64,000 bases of DNA from Stenotrophomonas maltophilia (GCF_013464485.1 NZ_RAUX01000009.1:98831-162830), one strand, 5' to 3'; positions 35,459 through 44,036 are shown, counted from the stretch's first letter. Numbers and translations: made by a program. The notes: generated by a model from the sequence alone, not told the origin.

Positions 35459-35927
35459 ATCCCTTCACGCATCGCACCCCATCAGGCACTCCACCAGCGA
35501 GCTTCCCCAGCACCCGATCCATCAGAACAGGCTCCGGCACGCCAATCAGCACCTGTTCCAGATAGTCCAATGGCTGCAACTGCCATCGAAGAAACGCCCG
35601 CAACTGCAGAACTTCGGGCGCCCGCTGCTCCGCATCCAGCGACGTCTGCATCAGCACGTGCTCTGGGCGATTCTCCAGCCACAGCACCGGAACGCCTCTG
35701 CAGTGAACCTGAAAGCTGCCGTGTTCTTTCCGTTCCACGAAGTGGAATCCCTGCCATTGCCGAGCGTCCACGAACTGGATCGCCTGGCGGCGCAGATTTG
35801 AGAAGCGATCGCCAGGGATCGCCTGGAACGCGAGAGGCGAGGGTAGGGGTGGCACAGGCCACTGGCACTGCGCCGCAACCACTGCGGCCATGGACAGCGC
35901 CATGGCCGCCCAGCGGCACCCGGACAC
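35457..35927 (-). CDS. Exported protein of unknown function
   Basis: A 156-residue protein. The N-terminus contains a signal peptide ('MALSMAAVVAAQCQWP' after a short lead). The rest has the motif 'GSFQVHCRGVPVLWLENRP' and 'LDAEQRAPEVLQLRAFLRW', which recurs in the pseudogene at 25811. I do not recognise a known domain. The GTG at 35927 follows GGAGGG and directly adjoins the stop of the upstream gene (TGAGTG), so the two are coupled. An in-frame ATG lies at 35903. Confidence 0.72.
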   Translation of the reverse strand: MSGCRWAAMALSMAAVVAAQCQWPVPPLPSPLAFQAIPGDRFSNLRRQAIQFVDARQWQGFHFVERKEHGSFQVHCRGVPVLWLENRPEHVLMQTSLDAEQRAPEVLQLRAFLRWQLQPLDYLEQVLIGVPEPVLMDRVLGKLAGGVPDGVRCVKG

Positions 35928-36284
35928 TCAGCCCTCCGGCCGCACTCTATCGATGGCGTGCGCGGTGAGGCCCAACCCGGCCATGATCAGGCCTTCGAAG
36001 ACCCGCGGACCGACGTATTGCTCGAGTTCGCCGTTCTCACGGGCACGCTGCGCGGCCAGCAAGATCTCCATCACCACGCGAAGGCCTGCCAGCGAACAGT
36101 CGGTATCGGCCAGGGCGAGGCGTCTGCCGGGCAGCTGATGGCGCTCCGGCCAGGGTTGGCCATCGGACGCGGCGCCGGAGCCGATGCTGTGCAGCAGGGC
36201 AATGAGGGTATTGGGATCCAGGGCGGGGCCGTTGACGGGCGCGTCGTGGATGGGGTGAGGGGTAGGGGAGTGATGCTGGGTCAT
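35928..36284 (-). CDS. Small protein of unknown function with structured leader
   Basis: A 118-residue, Pro/His-rich protein at the N-terminus ('HHSPTPHPIHDAP') and helical beyond ('LAGLRVVMEILLAAQRARENGELEQYVGPR'). No signal peptide, membrane span or known domain is evident. AGGAG precedes the ATG at 36284. It ends where the exported protein gene starts. The 230 bases upstream fold into several strong stems, described separately. Confidence 0.68.
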   Translation of the reverse strand: MTQHHSPTPHPIHDAPVNGPALDPNTLIALLHSIGSGAASDGQPWPERHQLPGRRLALADTDCSLAGLRVVMEILLAAQRARENGELEQYVGPRVFEGLIMAGLGLTAHAIDRVRPEG

Positions 36285-36312
36285 GGCTGGGCTCCTTGAG
36301 TGCATGCAGAAG

Positions 36313-36518
36313 CCGCCACCGATAAAGGTGGCGGGCGGTGCGGGGCTCGAAATCCGGTGTGCAATCTTCCCGGCGGGCACAAGGCCCCCACGCACCGCCC
36401 GCCATAGCCGGCCGACGGATTGCCAGCCGGCACCACAGAGCGTGGTGCCGGCTGGCAAGCGCATACTTCTCTTGCACAACCGAGGATTTCGAGGCCTCGG
36501 CCACCCTTTTTCGGTGGC
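36313..36518 (-). promoter_or_regulatory. Highly structured leader upstream of the 118-residue protein gene
   Basis: Several inverted repeats lie here. A perfect 17-bp hairpin joins 36420-36436 and 36442-36458 (5-base loop). A perfect 13-bp pair joins 36330-36342 and 36391-36403. An outer pair joins 36347-36364 and 36472-36492 with a 3-base bulge. Small hairpins lie at 36315-36332, 36480-36500 and 36500-36518. The 13-bp pair and the outer pair interleave, so both cannot form except as a pseudoknot. This looks like a switchable leader RNA or a mobile palindromic cluster. Confidence 0.5.
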
Positions 36519-36649
36519 ACGAACAGGAATACGCCCGGTTGTGCGCGATGCCAAGGCATTAGGGGCGATGCCGTCACCACATTCAACATTTTCAGAATCG
36601 TTGCATATGGCGCAGTGGGCCGGATCCTTGCGCTGCAAGGCTGTCGGCG

Positions 36650-36964
36650 ATGTTGGTTATGGATGCCTGCGGACTATCGGCATCCGGCCGGCTGGGTCAT
36701 AAGCGAGGCGGATGCGACATTGCTGCCAGCAAAAGGGGAGGGGCGAGCCCGTTCGCGGTGGGCGTACTTGGGCAGTGCCCTCAGCCACTCGACATACAGG
36801 CAGGAGACGAGCAGCTGTGTCATTTCTACGAGAGAGATGACCTAGAAGCGGGCGATGCTGCCAAGCAGTGGGAGCGAGAAGTGCAGGATTGGTCAGCTAA
36901 GGATTGGAGCTATACCGGGGGGGGCAACGGGGACTTGCGGTCAAGCCGTGATGCATCACGTTAA
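36650..36964 (+). CDS. Possible small protein, uncertain
   Basis: The frame encodes 104 residues. The C-terminal half ('QAGDEQLCHFYERDDLEAGD', then 'EREVQDWSAKDW') has a protein-like composition, whereas the N-terminal half does not. It stops just before the IS element. No family is recognised and no ribosome site is convincing, so this may be a gene remnant. The rest of 36560-36990 holds nothing I can name. Confidence 0.25.
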   Translation: MLVMDACGLSASGRLGHKRGGCDIAASKRGGASPFAVGVLGQCPQPLDIQAGDEQLCHFYERDDLEAGDAAKQWEREVQDWSAKDWSYTGGGNGDLRSSRDASR

Positions 36965-37053
36965 TTTGCATTGGGATCTGCGGGGCGGCGCGGGTTCAGC
37001 CCCGTTTTCACGGACACTTACAAGAAGGCCGATTCAGGCCATGAGGAGTGTTC

Positions 37054-37341
37054 ATGTCAAAGCGTAGGAAGTTCAGTGCCGAGTTCAAGCGCGGTGCGGT
37101 TGAGCAGGCGAGCCAGCCCGGCATCAGCTGCGCCCAGGTGGCCCGGGAGCTGGGAATTCGCGACAGCCTGCTAACCCGCTGGAAGCGCGAGGCGCAGAAT
37201 CCAGAAGCGGCCGCTTTCGGCGGCGCCGGAACGCCACGGGACGAAGAGTTGGCTCGACTCAAGCGTGAATTGGCACGGGTGAAGAAGGAACGGGATTTTT
37301 TGCGAGAAGCGGCGACGTTCTTTGCAAAGGGATCATCCTGA
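37054..37341 (+). CDS. IS3-family transposase OrfA
   Basis: A 95-residue HTH protein of the IS3 OrfA type ('FSAEFKRGAVEQASQPGISC', 'LARLKRELARVKKERDFLREAA'). The helix-turn-helix is followed by a leucine-zipper-like helix that mediates OrfA/OrfAB contacts. GAGGAG precedes the ATG at 37054. OrfA alone is intact, but without a working OrfB it cannot transpose. Confidence 0.88.
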   Translation: MSKRRKFSAEFKRGAVEQASQPGISCAQVARELGIRDSLLTRWKREAQNPEAAAFGGAGTPRDEELARLKRELARVKKERDFLREAATFFAKGSS

Positions 37342-37349
37342 GGTATCAG

Positions 37350-37829
37350 GTGATCGAACGTTGCCGCGATGAGTTTCCGATCCGGCTGATGTGCCGGTGC
37401 CTGAAGGTATCGGCCAGCGGCTACTACGAGTGGAGTAAGCGCCCTGTGAGCGCCCGGCAGGTCGACAACGAGCGCCTGGTGGTGATCCGGGCGGTGCAGA
37501 TGGCGGTCTGGCAGCGTCAAGGCAGCGATGAGGTGATCCTGCATTCGGATCGTGGCAGTCAGTTCCGCAGCGGTGACTACCAAGGATATCTCGCGGCTAA
37601 CGGGCTGATCTGCTCAATGAGCGCTGTGGGGCATTGCGGCGACAACGCGGCCTGCGAAGGCTTTTTTGGGCTGCTCAAGCGTGAGCGAGTCTATCGAACG
37701 AGCTACCCGACACTGGATGCAGCAAGAGTGGATGTGTTTGACTACATCGAGCGACGCCACAACCCAAGGATGCGGCGAAGGGTCGCCAGGCAGGATCAGA
37801 AGGTTGCAGCTCTTTTAGACCGTCCGTGA
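37350..37829 (+). pseudogene. IS3-family transposase OrfB, internally deleted
   Basis: The N-terminal HTH_21-like part ('RCLKVSASGYYEW') and the C-terminal part of the integrase core ('HSDRGSQFRSGDYQGYL', 'GDNAACEGFFGLLK') are joined in frame. A normal OrfB is about 270-290 residues; here 159 remain. The piece with the first catalytic Asp of the DDE triad is missing, while the second Asp and the Glu remain. The join is near 37500. It cannot be catalytically active. Confidence 0.82.
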
Positions 37830-37961
37830 TATCGGGGTAGAACCCCCCATCCGAGGAAATGGCAAGCGTCGGAATGCAACCACGTATGGTGGATATGCGA
37901 TTTCCTCCCCAAGGCTTTGACTCCTGCGCCGAGGCTGGCCAATGCAGAACAGGCTTGAAAA

Positions 37962-38657
37962 CTAATTGTTGCCATCTAGCGCGGCCACTACTGCTTTGGC
38001 TGTCACCTTGGCTGATTGCGGATTCTGCCCCGTTACAAGTCTTCCATCGACTACAACTTTTGGCACGAACGGAAGAACTGCCTTTTCGTAGAGTGCACCT
38101 CTACAAGACATTTCTTGCTGGGCGTTGTAAGGCATCTCCTTGGAAACACCCGCCAGGATTTCCTCTGTCCAGGAAAACCCGGTGATTCGCCGCCCCTTGA
38201 CGAGGAGTTCGCCCCCGCTGAGCCGGGTGTTGAGAAGGCCGCAGTATCCATGACAGACCGCCGAAACAATGCCGCCTCGTTCATAGATGATGCGAGTGAT
38301 CTCTTGGAGTGGATACGACTCTGGGAAGTCCCACATCACCGCGTGCCCGCCGGTGAAGTAGATTGCATCGAAGATCGTTGGATCCACCTGGGCAGGGCTG
38401 AGGGTGCTCTCCAGAAGGGACATCTGATCGGGACGCTCCAACCAGTTTCGAGCTGAACGATCCAGTAGAGGCCACTTGAGCGCGCGGGGCTCCAGCGGCG
38501 AAAGGCCGCCCTGAGGGCTCACCAGAACTTGTTCGTAGCCGTGGTGAGCAAACACGTCGTAGGCGTGCGTCAGTTCAGACAACCAAAGCCCTGTCCTATG
38601 CGCAGGGTTCTCAAAGTGGGAGACATTTGTAACGACGTTCAGTACTCGCTTGGTCAT
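37962..38657 (-). CDS. DJ-1/PfpI (type 1 glutamine amidotransferase-like) protein
   Basis: A 231-residue protein of the DJ-1/PfpI superfamily, Hsp31-like branch. The nucleophile elbow is 'SAVCHGYCGL' near residues 133-142 (Cys-His-Gly), with an upstream 'YFTGGHAVMWDFPES' Glu/Asp region. Such proteins act as glyoxalases III, protein deglycases or chaperones against reactive carbonyls. It is the last gene of a cluster of aldehyde and quinone enzymes. In Bacillus a DJ-1/PfpI gene (yraA) is controlled by the MerR-type regulator AdhR, a parallel arrangement. Confidence 0.85.
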   Translation of the reverse strand: MTKRVLNVVTNVSHFENPAHRTGLWLSELTHAYDVFAHHGYEQVLVSPQGGLSPLEPRALKWPLLDRSARNWLERPDQMSLLESTLSPAQVDPTIFDAIYFTGGHAVMWDFPESYPLQEITRIIYERGGIVSAVCHGYCGLLNTRLSGGELLVKGRRITGFSWTEEILAGVSKEMPYNAQQEMSCRGALYEKAVLPFVPKVVVDGRLVTGQNPQSAKVTAKAVVAALDGNN

Positions 38658-38767
38658 CGCTCATCCTCGAAGCGCGCCAGCCATCATGTCGGTTGCAGGC
38701 ACTAGAAGTGCAATGTCGCATGCAGTGACTGGAAGGGACGGATTGGGCAGGTGCACCCCTCAAGCGG

Positions 38768-38789
38768 ACAGCCGTGCGTACACGGCTGT
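38768..38789 (-). terminator. Terminator downstream of the alpha/beta hydrolase gene
   Basis: A perfect 9-bp stem (38768-38776, 38781-38789) with a 4-base loop lies 46 bases past the stop of the minus-strand hydrolase gene. Confidence 0.6.
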
Positions 38790-38834
38790 CACGTATGCAA
38801 CCTGACTGCACGGGTGTGCGACACCCCCAGCTTT

Positions 38835-39665
38835 TCAGCTGTTCACGAAATCAAGGAGGTCCTGGTTGACCTGATCGGCATGCGTGGTCGGAATGCCATG
38901 CGGTGCGCCCTTGTAGGTGTTGAGCTTTCCGTTCTTCACCAGCTTGGCAGACAGCAGCCCGGAGTCGGCATACGGCACAACCTGGTCGTCATCCCCGTGG
39001 ATTACCAATACGGGGATCGTGATTCCCTTCAGGTCCTCAGTGAAATCGGTCTGCGAGAATGCGACGATGCCATCGTAGTGCGCCTTGGCCCCGCCCATCA
39101 TCCCTTGCCTCCACCAGTTCCAGATCACGGCATCAGAGGGTTCGGCGCCTGGGCGGTTGTATCCGTAGAACGGCCCTGCAGGAACGTCGTAGTAGAACTT
39201 TGCACGGTTGGCGGCCAGCTGAGCCTGGAAGTCGTCGAAGACTTCCTTGGGAGTGCCTTCGGGATTTCCGGCAGTCTTGACCATCAGCGGGGGGACTGCA
39301 CTGATCAGGACCGCCTTGGACACTTTGTCTTCCCCATGACGGGCAATGTAGCGGACCACCTCGCCGCCGCCCGTTGAGTGGCCGACATGCATGGCACCTT
39401 GAACGCCAAGGTGCGTCACCACGGCAGCCACATCATCGGCATAGTGGTCCATGTCGTGTCCGTCCCATACCTGCGTGGATCGACCATGCCCTCGTCGATC
39501 ATGGGCCACCACGCGGAATCCCTGGTTCACGAAGAACAGCATCTGCGCGTCCCAGTCATCGCTGGTCAGAGGCCAGCCATGATGAAAGTAGATGACCTTG
39601 CCGTTCTTCGGGCCCCAGTCTTTGTAGTAGATTTCGACGCCGTCGCTTGTCGTTACGTAGCTCAT
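38835..39665 (-). CDS. Alpha/beta hydrolase (non-haem chloroperoxidase-like)
   Basis: A 276-residue cytoplasmic alpha/beta hydrolase. The nucleophile Ser is in 'GHSTGGGEVV', Asp in 'IHGDDDQVVP' and His in 'GAPHGIPTTH'. It is clearly similar to the exported paralogue at 15023-15976 but has no signal peptide. The ATG at 39665 follows GGAG. A MerR-type promoter (39784-39814) with a dyad shared by three other genes of the cluster lies 119 bases upstream, and the merR gene is divergent. Substrate unknown; hydrolysis of reactive esters or perhydrolysis is typical of the family. Confidence 0.87.
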   Translation of the reverse strand: MSYVTTSDGVEIYYKDWGPKNGKVIYFHHGWPLTSDDWDAQMLFFVNQGFRVVAHDRRGHGRSTQVWDGHDMDHYADDVAAVVTHLGVQGAMHVGHSTGGGEVVRYIARHGEDKVSKAVLISAVPPLMVKTAGNPEGTPKEVFDDFQAQLAANRAKFYYDVPAGPFYGYNRPGAEPSDAVIWNWWRQGMMGGAKAHYDGIVAFSQTDFTEDLKGITIPVLVIHGDDDQVVPYADSGLLSAKLVKNGKLNTYKGAPHGIPTTHADQVNQDLLDFVNS

Positions 39666-39783
39666 CTCGCTCTCCAAGATAGGTATGACTGTCAGTTCGC
39701 GAGTGAAACCCCGCGAACTGGGCGATGGCCGGCCATGGGCTGCCCGTCCGCACCGCAAACGCTGCCACGCTGGCGGTCAAATG

Positions 39784-39814
39784 AGTGTATGTTTAAAGCT
39801 GACTTTAAGGTCAA
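39784..39814 (-). promoter_or_regulatory. MerR-type promoter P1, for the alpha/beta hydrolase
   Basis: On the minus strand TTGACC (39809-39814) and TACACT (39784-39789) are 19 bp apart. The spacer begins TTAAAG and carries CTTTAA at positions 11-16, forming the dyad shared with P2-P4. Confidence 0.78.
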
Positions 39815-39824
39815 GGGGGCGAAA

Positions 39825-40292
39825 GTGAAGATCGGAGAATTGGCCAAGGCTACGGGCCTCAGCACTTCGCGCATTCGGTTCTACGAGGCAGAGGGGCTTA
39901 TCGGCATTGCCCCTCGGGGCAACAATGGCTACCGCGTTTACTCGCCTGAGACCGCCGGCGTGCTGCAGATCATCGATAGCGCGCAGCGCGCTGGATTCTC
40001 GTTGGATCAGATCCGGCAGTTCCTGCCGGCTGGCCAGGCAAAGTGGGACCACGAGGGCTTGGTCGAATCACTGACCGCAAGAGTAGGGGAGATTCGACAA
40101 TTGATCCGGCAGCTCCGGCAGAGCGAGGCACGCCTGATCAGCATCATCGACGGTGTCAGTCAGCGTCCCAACGGCATCTCGTGTACCGATAACATGGCAA
40201 GGCTGATGAAGCTCCTTGACGCTCATCCAGCGCCGCATGCATCAGATTCTGCTCATCGCGTGAGAGCTGCCCGCAAGCCCAAATCGACCTGA
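39825..40292 (+). CDS. MerR-family regulator with C-terminal single Cys
   Basis: A 155-residue MerR regulator. The HTH is 'IGELAKATGLSTSRIRFYEAEG', followed by 'GYRVYSPE' and a coiled-coil helix. A lone Cys is in 'NGISCTDN' near residue 123. The GTG at 39825 has AGGGGG upstream, and homology begins there. It is a paralogue of the regulator at 44037. Single-Cys MerR proteins (NmlR/AdhR type) sense electrophiles such as aldehydes and quinones, which fits the neighbours. It is divergent from the hydrolase gene whose promoter lies between them. Confidence 0.87.
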   Translation: MKIGELAKATGLSTSRIRFYEAEGLIGIAPRGNNGYRVYSPETAGVLQIIDSAQRAGFSLDQIRQFLPAGQAKWDHEGLVESLTARVGEIRQLIRQLRQSEARLISIIDGVSQRPNGISCTDNMARLMKLLDAHPAPHASDSAHRVRAARKPKST

Positions 40293-40399
40293 TGACACGC
40301 CAGTAGCGCAACCTGGCGCTAAGCCCTCATTACGCGAGCGGCGGGGAACGGCCTGGACGCGGGCGAAGTCGACCCAAAAGAGAGGAGAGGTGGGAGGGG

Positions 40400-40430
40400 T
40401 TGACCTTAAAGTTAACTTCAATCCTATGCT
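40400..40430 (+). promoter_or_regulatory. MerR-type promoter P2, for the decarboxylase-like gene
   Basis: TTGACC (40400-40405) and TATGCT (40425-40430) are 19 bp apart. The spacer begins TTAAAG and carries CTTCAA at positions 11-16. It lies 34 bases before the ATG at 40465. Confidence 0.8.
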
Positions 40431-40464
40431 CAAGGGCACCCCCTCCGCCTTCAGGGCAATAGAC

Positions 40465-41436
40465 ATGAGAACCGCAACGCTAGCTCCCATCCTTGGCGCC
40501 GGCCTGCTGGCTGCCGCAGCATTTGCTCAAGCAGCCGAGACGACATTAATCAAGATTGGCGATCACGATGTTCCCGTGGTGAAGGGGGGATTGTATGACC
40601 GCTATCGATCCAACCCACCGCTGTCGGTCATTGCCGCGGAGGCGCCTGACACCGACCTCAGCTGGTTCAAGGGCATCACCAAGGAAAAAGTGAACATTGG
40701 GTTTAAGAGCTGGTCTCCCAACTTCTATTACGAGAACCGCCGCATCACTGTCATCTTCACCGCAGATCTGAACAGGCTACGTGAGCTGATGCCGCCGAAG
40801 GTCCTGGAGAAGGTCCAGCCCCTGCAAGTGTGGCCCGGACGTGGCGTGGTCGCGCTGACCGCCTATTCCTATCAGTACTGCGACAACGATAGCTATAACG
40901 AGATTGGGCTGTCCGTCGTCACCAGCAAGCCCGGCTCTACCAGCTGGGGACCGCTCTCCCTAATGGGTCAATCCTTTTCAGATGACTTCTGGGGCTATGT
41001 ACTTAAATTGCCGGTCGACACCGAACTGGCGCGTGTCCGTGGCGTTGTTGGCTACAACTTGCCCAAGTGGTTGACGCGAATCGACTACAACGAAAGCGAC
41101 AAGGACGTTGTCGTCAAGATTTTCGACAGCTAGACCCAGGCGCTGGATGTAACCCTGGAAACGCGCAAGCTCAATGTTGGCTCCAGCAAAGAGACCTTCG
41201 TGACAAACCACTTCACGAATCTTGACCAGCAAGGAAATCTCCAGACCGGGCACACCACTGCGCGCCAGTTGAGCCAAGCCAGTACGTCCAGCCGCGATGC
41301 CGTCAAGCTCACGCTGACCGATGGCAGCCTGTCAGGCTTCATCTCGTCATTGAAGCTGGGAAAGATGCTCAAGTATGAGTACGTTCCCGACTTCCAAGCC
41401 GTCCTGTACGCACCCAAGCCTCTCGCCAAGGAGTGA
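40465..41436 (+). pseudogene. Exported acetoacetate-decarboxylase-like protein, interrupted by an in-frame amber stop
   Basis: The frame from 40465 encodes a signal peptide (residues 1-25), then a domain like the acetoacetate decarboxylase family ('NFYYENRRITVIFTADLNRL', 'VALTAYSYQYC'). At 41131-41133 a TAG interrupts the frame, but the same frame stays open and protein-like for another 100 codons, to 41436 ('LDVTLETRKLNVGSS', 'SGFISSLKLGKMLKYEYVPD'). The uninterrupted protein would have 323 residues. The family normally needs its C-terminal half, so the product may be inactive. An amber mutation or sequencing error is likely. The aldehyde dehydrogenase gene follows. Confidence 0.75.
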
Positions 41437-41468
41437 TCGCCGTGACGCTCGCTCAAGGAAGTACTGAA

Positions 41469-42881
41469 ATGGTTGACGTATTGAGTCGACAGCGCTCTGC
41501 CTTCCTGCAAGATGGTCCGCCAAGTCTTTCCTTGCGTGAGGCACGGCTTCATCGACTACGCGCTGCAGTGCTGCGACATCGTGAGGAACTGAAGGATGCA
41601 GTCAGTGCAGACTTCGGCAATCGCTCAAGGCATGAAACCGACCTGATGGAGTTGGCCTGCATCATCCAGGCCATCGACTACCTGCTCAGAAACCTTCGCC
41701 GCTTCATGAAGCGTGAACGCCGCCACGTGCAGTTTGCCTACCGCTCTGGTCGCGCCTATGTTGAGTACCAACCGCTGGGAGTTGTAGGGGTAATGTCGCC
41801 GTGGAACTACCCCCTGTCTCTTACGCTGGTGCCGCTCGCCACTGCATTGGCTGCGGGCAATCGCGCCATGCTCAAGCCCTCGGAGCTCACGCCACGAGCC
41901 AGTCAGGCGCTGCACGATGTGCTCGCTGAAGCTTTCGCAGAAGATGAGGTCGCCGTGATACTAGGTGGGCCCGAAGTCGGGGCCGAGTTCAGCGCACTGC
42001 CATTTGACTACCTCTTATTCACTGGCAGCACGCAGGTTGGGCGCAAGGTCATGCGCGCTGCCAGCGACAACCTGGTCCCCGTGACCCTGGAGTTGGGCGG
42101 AAAGAGCCCAGCAGTCATCGCGCGTGGTCACGTCAACGATCGCACGATACGAAGCCTGGTGTTCGGGAAGCTCTCCAATGCCGGTCAGACCTGCGTGGCA
42201 CCGGACTATGCTCTGGTCCATGAAAGCGATCTGCAAACATTCATCGATCAATACACCAACACGGTCAGGCGCTTCTACCCCAACGGGCTGGACAGTTCCG
42301 ATTACACGACGATCATCAACACACGTCACTACCAGCGCCTGAGCGGACTGATCAATGACGCGCGCAATCGGGGGGCGCAGGTACTTGAGATCGGCCAATG
42401 CCCTGACGACGTAGCGGTACGCGAGCGCATCCTGGCACCAACGCTGGTCATCAACCCCGACGACGAGGCGTTGATCATGCAGGAGGAGATCTTTGGGCCG
42501 GTCCTGCCTGTGCGAACCTATACCACCCTTGATGAAGCCATCGGCTATGTAAATGCTCGACCGCGGCCGCTCGCGCTCTACTACTTCGGCAACGAGGATC
42601 AAGGCTGTGCCCAAGTGCTGGCGCGCACGACTTCGGGCAATGTGGGCATTAACAACACCCTGCTGCACGTGGCACAAGACGACTTGCCCTTTGGCGGCGT
42701 CGGTGCGAGCGGCATGGGCGCCTATCATGGTGTCGAAGGCTTCCGCTCCATGAGCCAAGCCAAGGGCGTGTTTGTGCAGGGGCGTTGGAATCTGCCGGGG
42801 CTGCTACATGCCCCCTTCGGCAAGATCGCCGAATTGGGCATCGCCTTTACCCTTGGGAAGAGCAGGGCGCCTTCTCCGTGA
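41469..42881 (+). CDS. Coniferyl-aldehyde dehydrogenase-type NAD(P)-dependent aldehyde dehydrogenase
   Basis: A 470-residue ALDH. The cofactor and active-site motifs are 'LELGGKSPAVI' (Glu) and 'NAGQTCVAPDY' (catalytic Cys), with 'EEIFGPVLPV' near the C-terminus. The overall form is that of the coniferyl-aldehyde dehydrogenase branch, which oxidises aromatic and aliphatic aldehydes. The ATG at 41469 has AAGGAA upstream; an in-frame GTG at 41433 overlapping the previous stop is an alternative. It likely shares the P2 transcript with the decarboxylase-like gene and so may respond to the MerR regulators. Confidence 0.88.
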   Translation: MVDVLSRQRSAFLQDGPPSLSLREARLHRLRAAVLRHREELKDAVSADFGNRSRHETDLMELACIIQAIDYLLRNLRRFMKRERRHVQFAYRSGRAYVEYQPLGVVGVMSPWNYPLSLTLVPLATALAAGNRAMLKPSELTPRASQALHDVLAEAFAEDEVAVILGGPEVGAEFSALPFDYLLFTGSTQVGRKVMRAASDNLVPVTLELGGKSPAVIARGHVNDRTIRSLVFGKLSNAGQTCVAPDYALVHESDLQTFIDQYTNTVRRFYPNGLDSSDYTTIINTRHYQRLSGLINDARNRGAQVLEIGQCPDDVAVRERILAPTLVINPDDEALIMQEEIFGPVLPVRTYTTLDEAIGYVNARPRPLALYYFGNEDQGCAQVLARTTSGNVGINNTLLHVAQDDLPFGGVGASGMGAYHGVEGFRSMSQAKGVFVQGRWNLPGLLHAPFGKIAELGIAFTLGKSRAPSP

Positions 42882-42938
42882 AGTAGAAGAACTACACCTG
42901 GTATTCACAGACGGGACTCGCAGCTGGAAGCATCGCGA

Positions 42939-42963
42939 CCTGGCCGGACAAAAGTCCGCCAGG
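42939..42963. terminator. Bidirectional terminator
   Basis: Arms 42939-42949 and 42954-42963 pair over 10 bp with one bulge and an AAAA loop, between two convergent genes. Confidence 0.72.
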
Positions 42964-42999
42964 TGGCGTCCAGCGGTTCTGCGCCGGCCGTCGAGCATG

Positions 43000-43932
43000 C
43001 TACTGAGGGGAGAAGTCCTTTCGAATTAGCTCCAAGCCTTGGCTGTAGGTCGTGACTTGGAACTCCGGGAACCTTCGCTTGAATTTCGTGGAGTCGAAGA
43101 TATTGTCCTGTTCGTAGCGCGGCAGCAGTTCCTGGATCTCCCGCACGAGTTTGGAGAAAAGTCCGGCAGCGGCCAGCGTCCACCTGCTGATGACTCCGTA
43201 GGACGGCTCGCGCCCCCAAACTTGGCTGGCCATTGTGACGAAGTCTTTGTAGGTGGGGCGGTCGTCACAACACGGCAGATGCCATGTCTGGCCAAAAGCA
43301 TCAGAAGTGTTACCCAGGACAGCAAGAGCGCGACTCGCATCAGGCGTCCAGATCAGGGTACGCAGGGTGTCATCGCGCACCGGTGCGCGCGGCTTCTTTC
43401 CAGCTTGGAGCTTGTCGATGATCAGTGCGTTGGTAAAGCTCTGCGTCCTGCCGGGGCCATAGAACTCAGGGGCGCGACCGATCAATACAGGGATCGCACC
43501 GCGAGCCATTTCTTCCAGCACCATTGAGGCCATAGCTGCGCGCACGACGCCTTTGCGACCTACTGGCGCGAAGGGCGCGTCCTCAGTCAGCAGTCGCGCG
43601 TCCTGCGGGTACATGTACGTGTTGTCGAAGTAGGCAAAACTGGCGCCCTCCGAACGGCAGGCATCCAGTGCGTTCTTCAGCATCGTCGGGAACTGCGTCT
43701 CCCACATTCTCGTGTCCGGCGGCAAGCCCGCCGTGAAGTAGACGATGCTGCTGCCCTTGACAGCTTTCAGCGTTTGCTCGGCGTCCAGCAAATTGGCTGG
43801 CATCAGAGCATCCGTGTCGTTCACCTTACGGGGATTGCGGCTCACCAGTCTCAGCTCACCGGTGTAGGTGTGCCGGAGTTCCCGGGCAAGTTCGGTGGCG
43901 ATCTGGCCATTGGCCCCGAGGATCGTCTGCAT
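43000..43932 (-). CDS. NAD(P)-binding epimerase/reductase-like protein
   Basis: A 310-residue Rossmann protein with 'ILGANGQIATELAREL' at the N-terminus (G-x-x-G-x-x-A) and further pattern 'VYFTAGLPPDTRMWE' and 'FAYFDNTYMYPQDA'. This is the NAD-dependent epimerase/dehydratase superfamily, extended type; the Y-x-x-x-K is not clear. The ATG at 43932 has GAGGAAG upstream. A MerR-type promoter (43977-44007) lies 45 bases before it. Its substrate is unknown, but the cluster suggests carbonyl or quinone reduction. Confidence 0.83.
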   Translation of the reverse strand: MQTILGANGQIATELARELRHTYTGELRLVSRNPRKVNDTDALMPANLLDAEQTLKAVKGSSIVYFTAGLPPDTRMWETQFPTMLKNALDACRSEGASFAYFDNTYMYPQDARLLTEDAPFAPVGRKGVVRAAMASMVLEEMARGAIPVLIGRAPEFYGPGRTQSFTNALIIDKLQAGKKPRAPVRDDTLRTLIWTPDASRALAVLGNTSDAFGQTWHLPCCDDRPTYKDFVTMASQVWGREPSYGVISRWTLAAAGLFSKLVREIQELLPRYEQDNIFDSTKFKRRFPEFQVTTYSQGLELIRKDFSPQ

Positions 43933-43976
43933 TGTTAAGGCTTCCTCAAAACTGCACTTGATAGCGCGACGGCACA

Positions 43977-44007
43977 AGGCTAACCTTGAAGTAATGTTTA
44001 ATGTCAA
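43977..44007 (-). promoter_or_regulatory. MerR-type promoter P3, for the epimerase-like gene
   Basis: On the minus strand TTGACA (44002-44007) and TAGCCT (43977-43982) are 19 bp apart. The spacer begins TTAAA and carries CTTCAA at positions 11-16, as in P1, P2 and P4. Confidence 0.75.
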
Positions 44008-44036
44008 ATGCCGTTATCAATTGGTGCAGGCCTAAC

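Larger units (their letters stand above)
36992..37845 (+). mobile_element. IS3-family element with internal deletion
   Basis: Imperfect 24-bp inverted repeats (36992-37015 and 37822-37845) bound two overlapping transposase genes of the IS3 type. The length of about 854 bp is well below the 1.2-1.3 kb usual for the family, because the second gene has lost its middle. No target-site duplication is obvious beside the repeats, so the exact ends are provisional. Confidence 0.75.
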
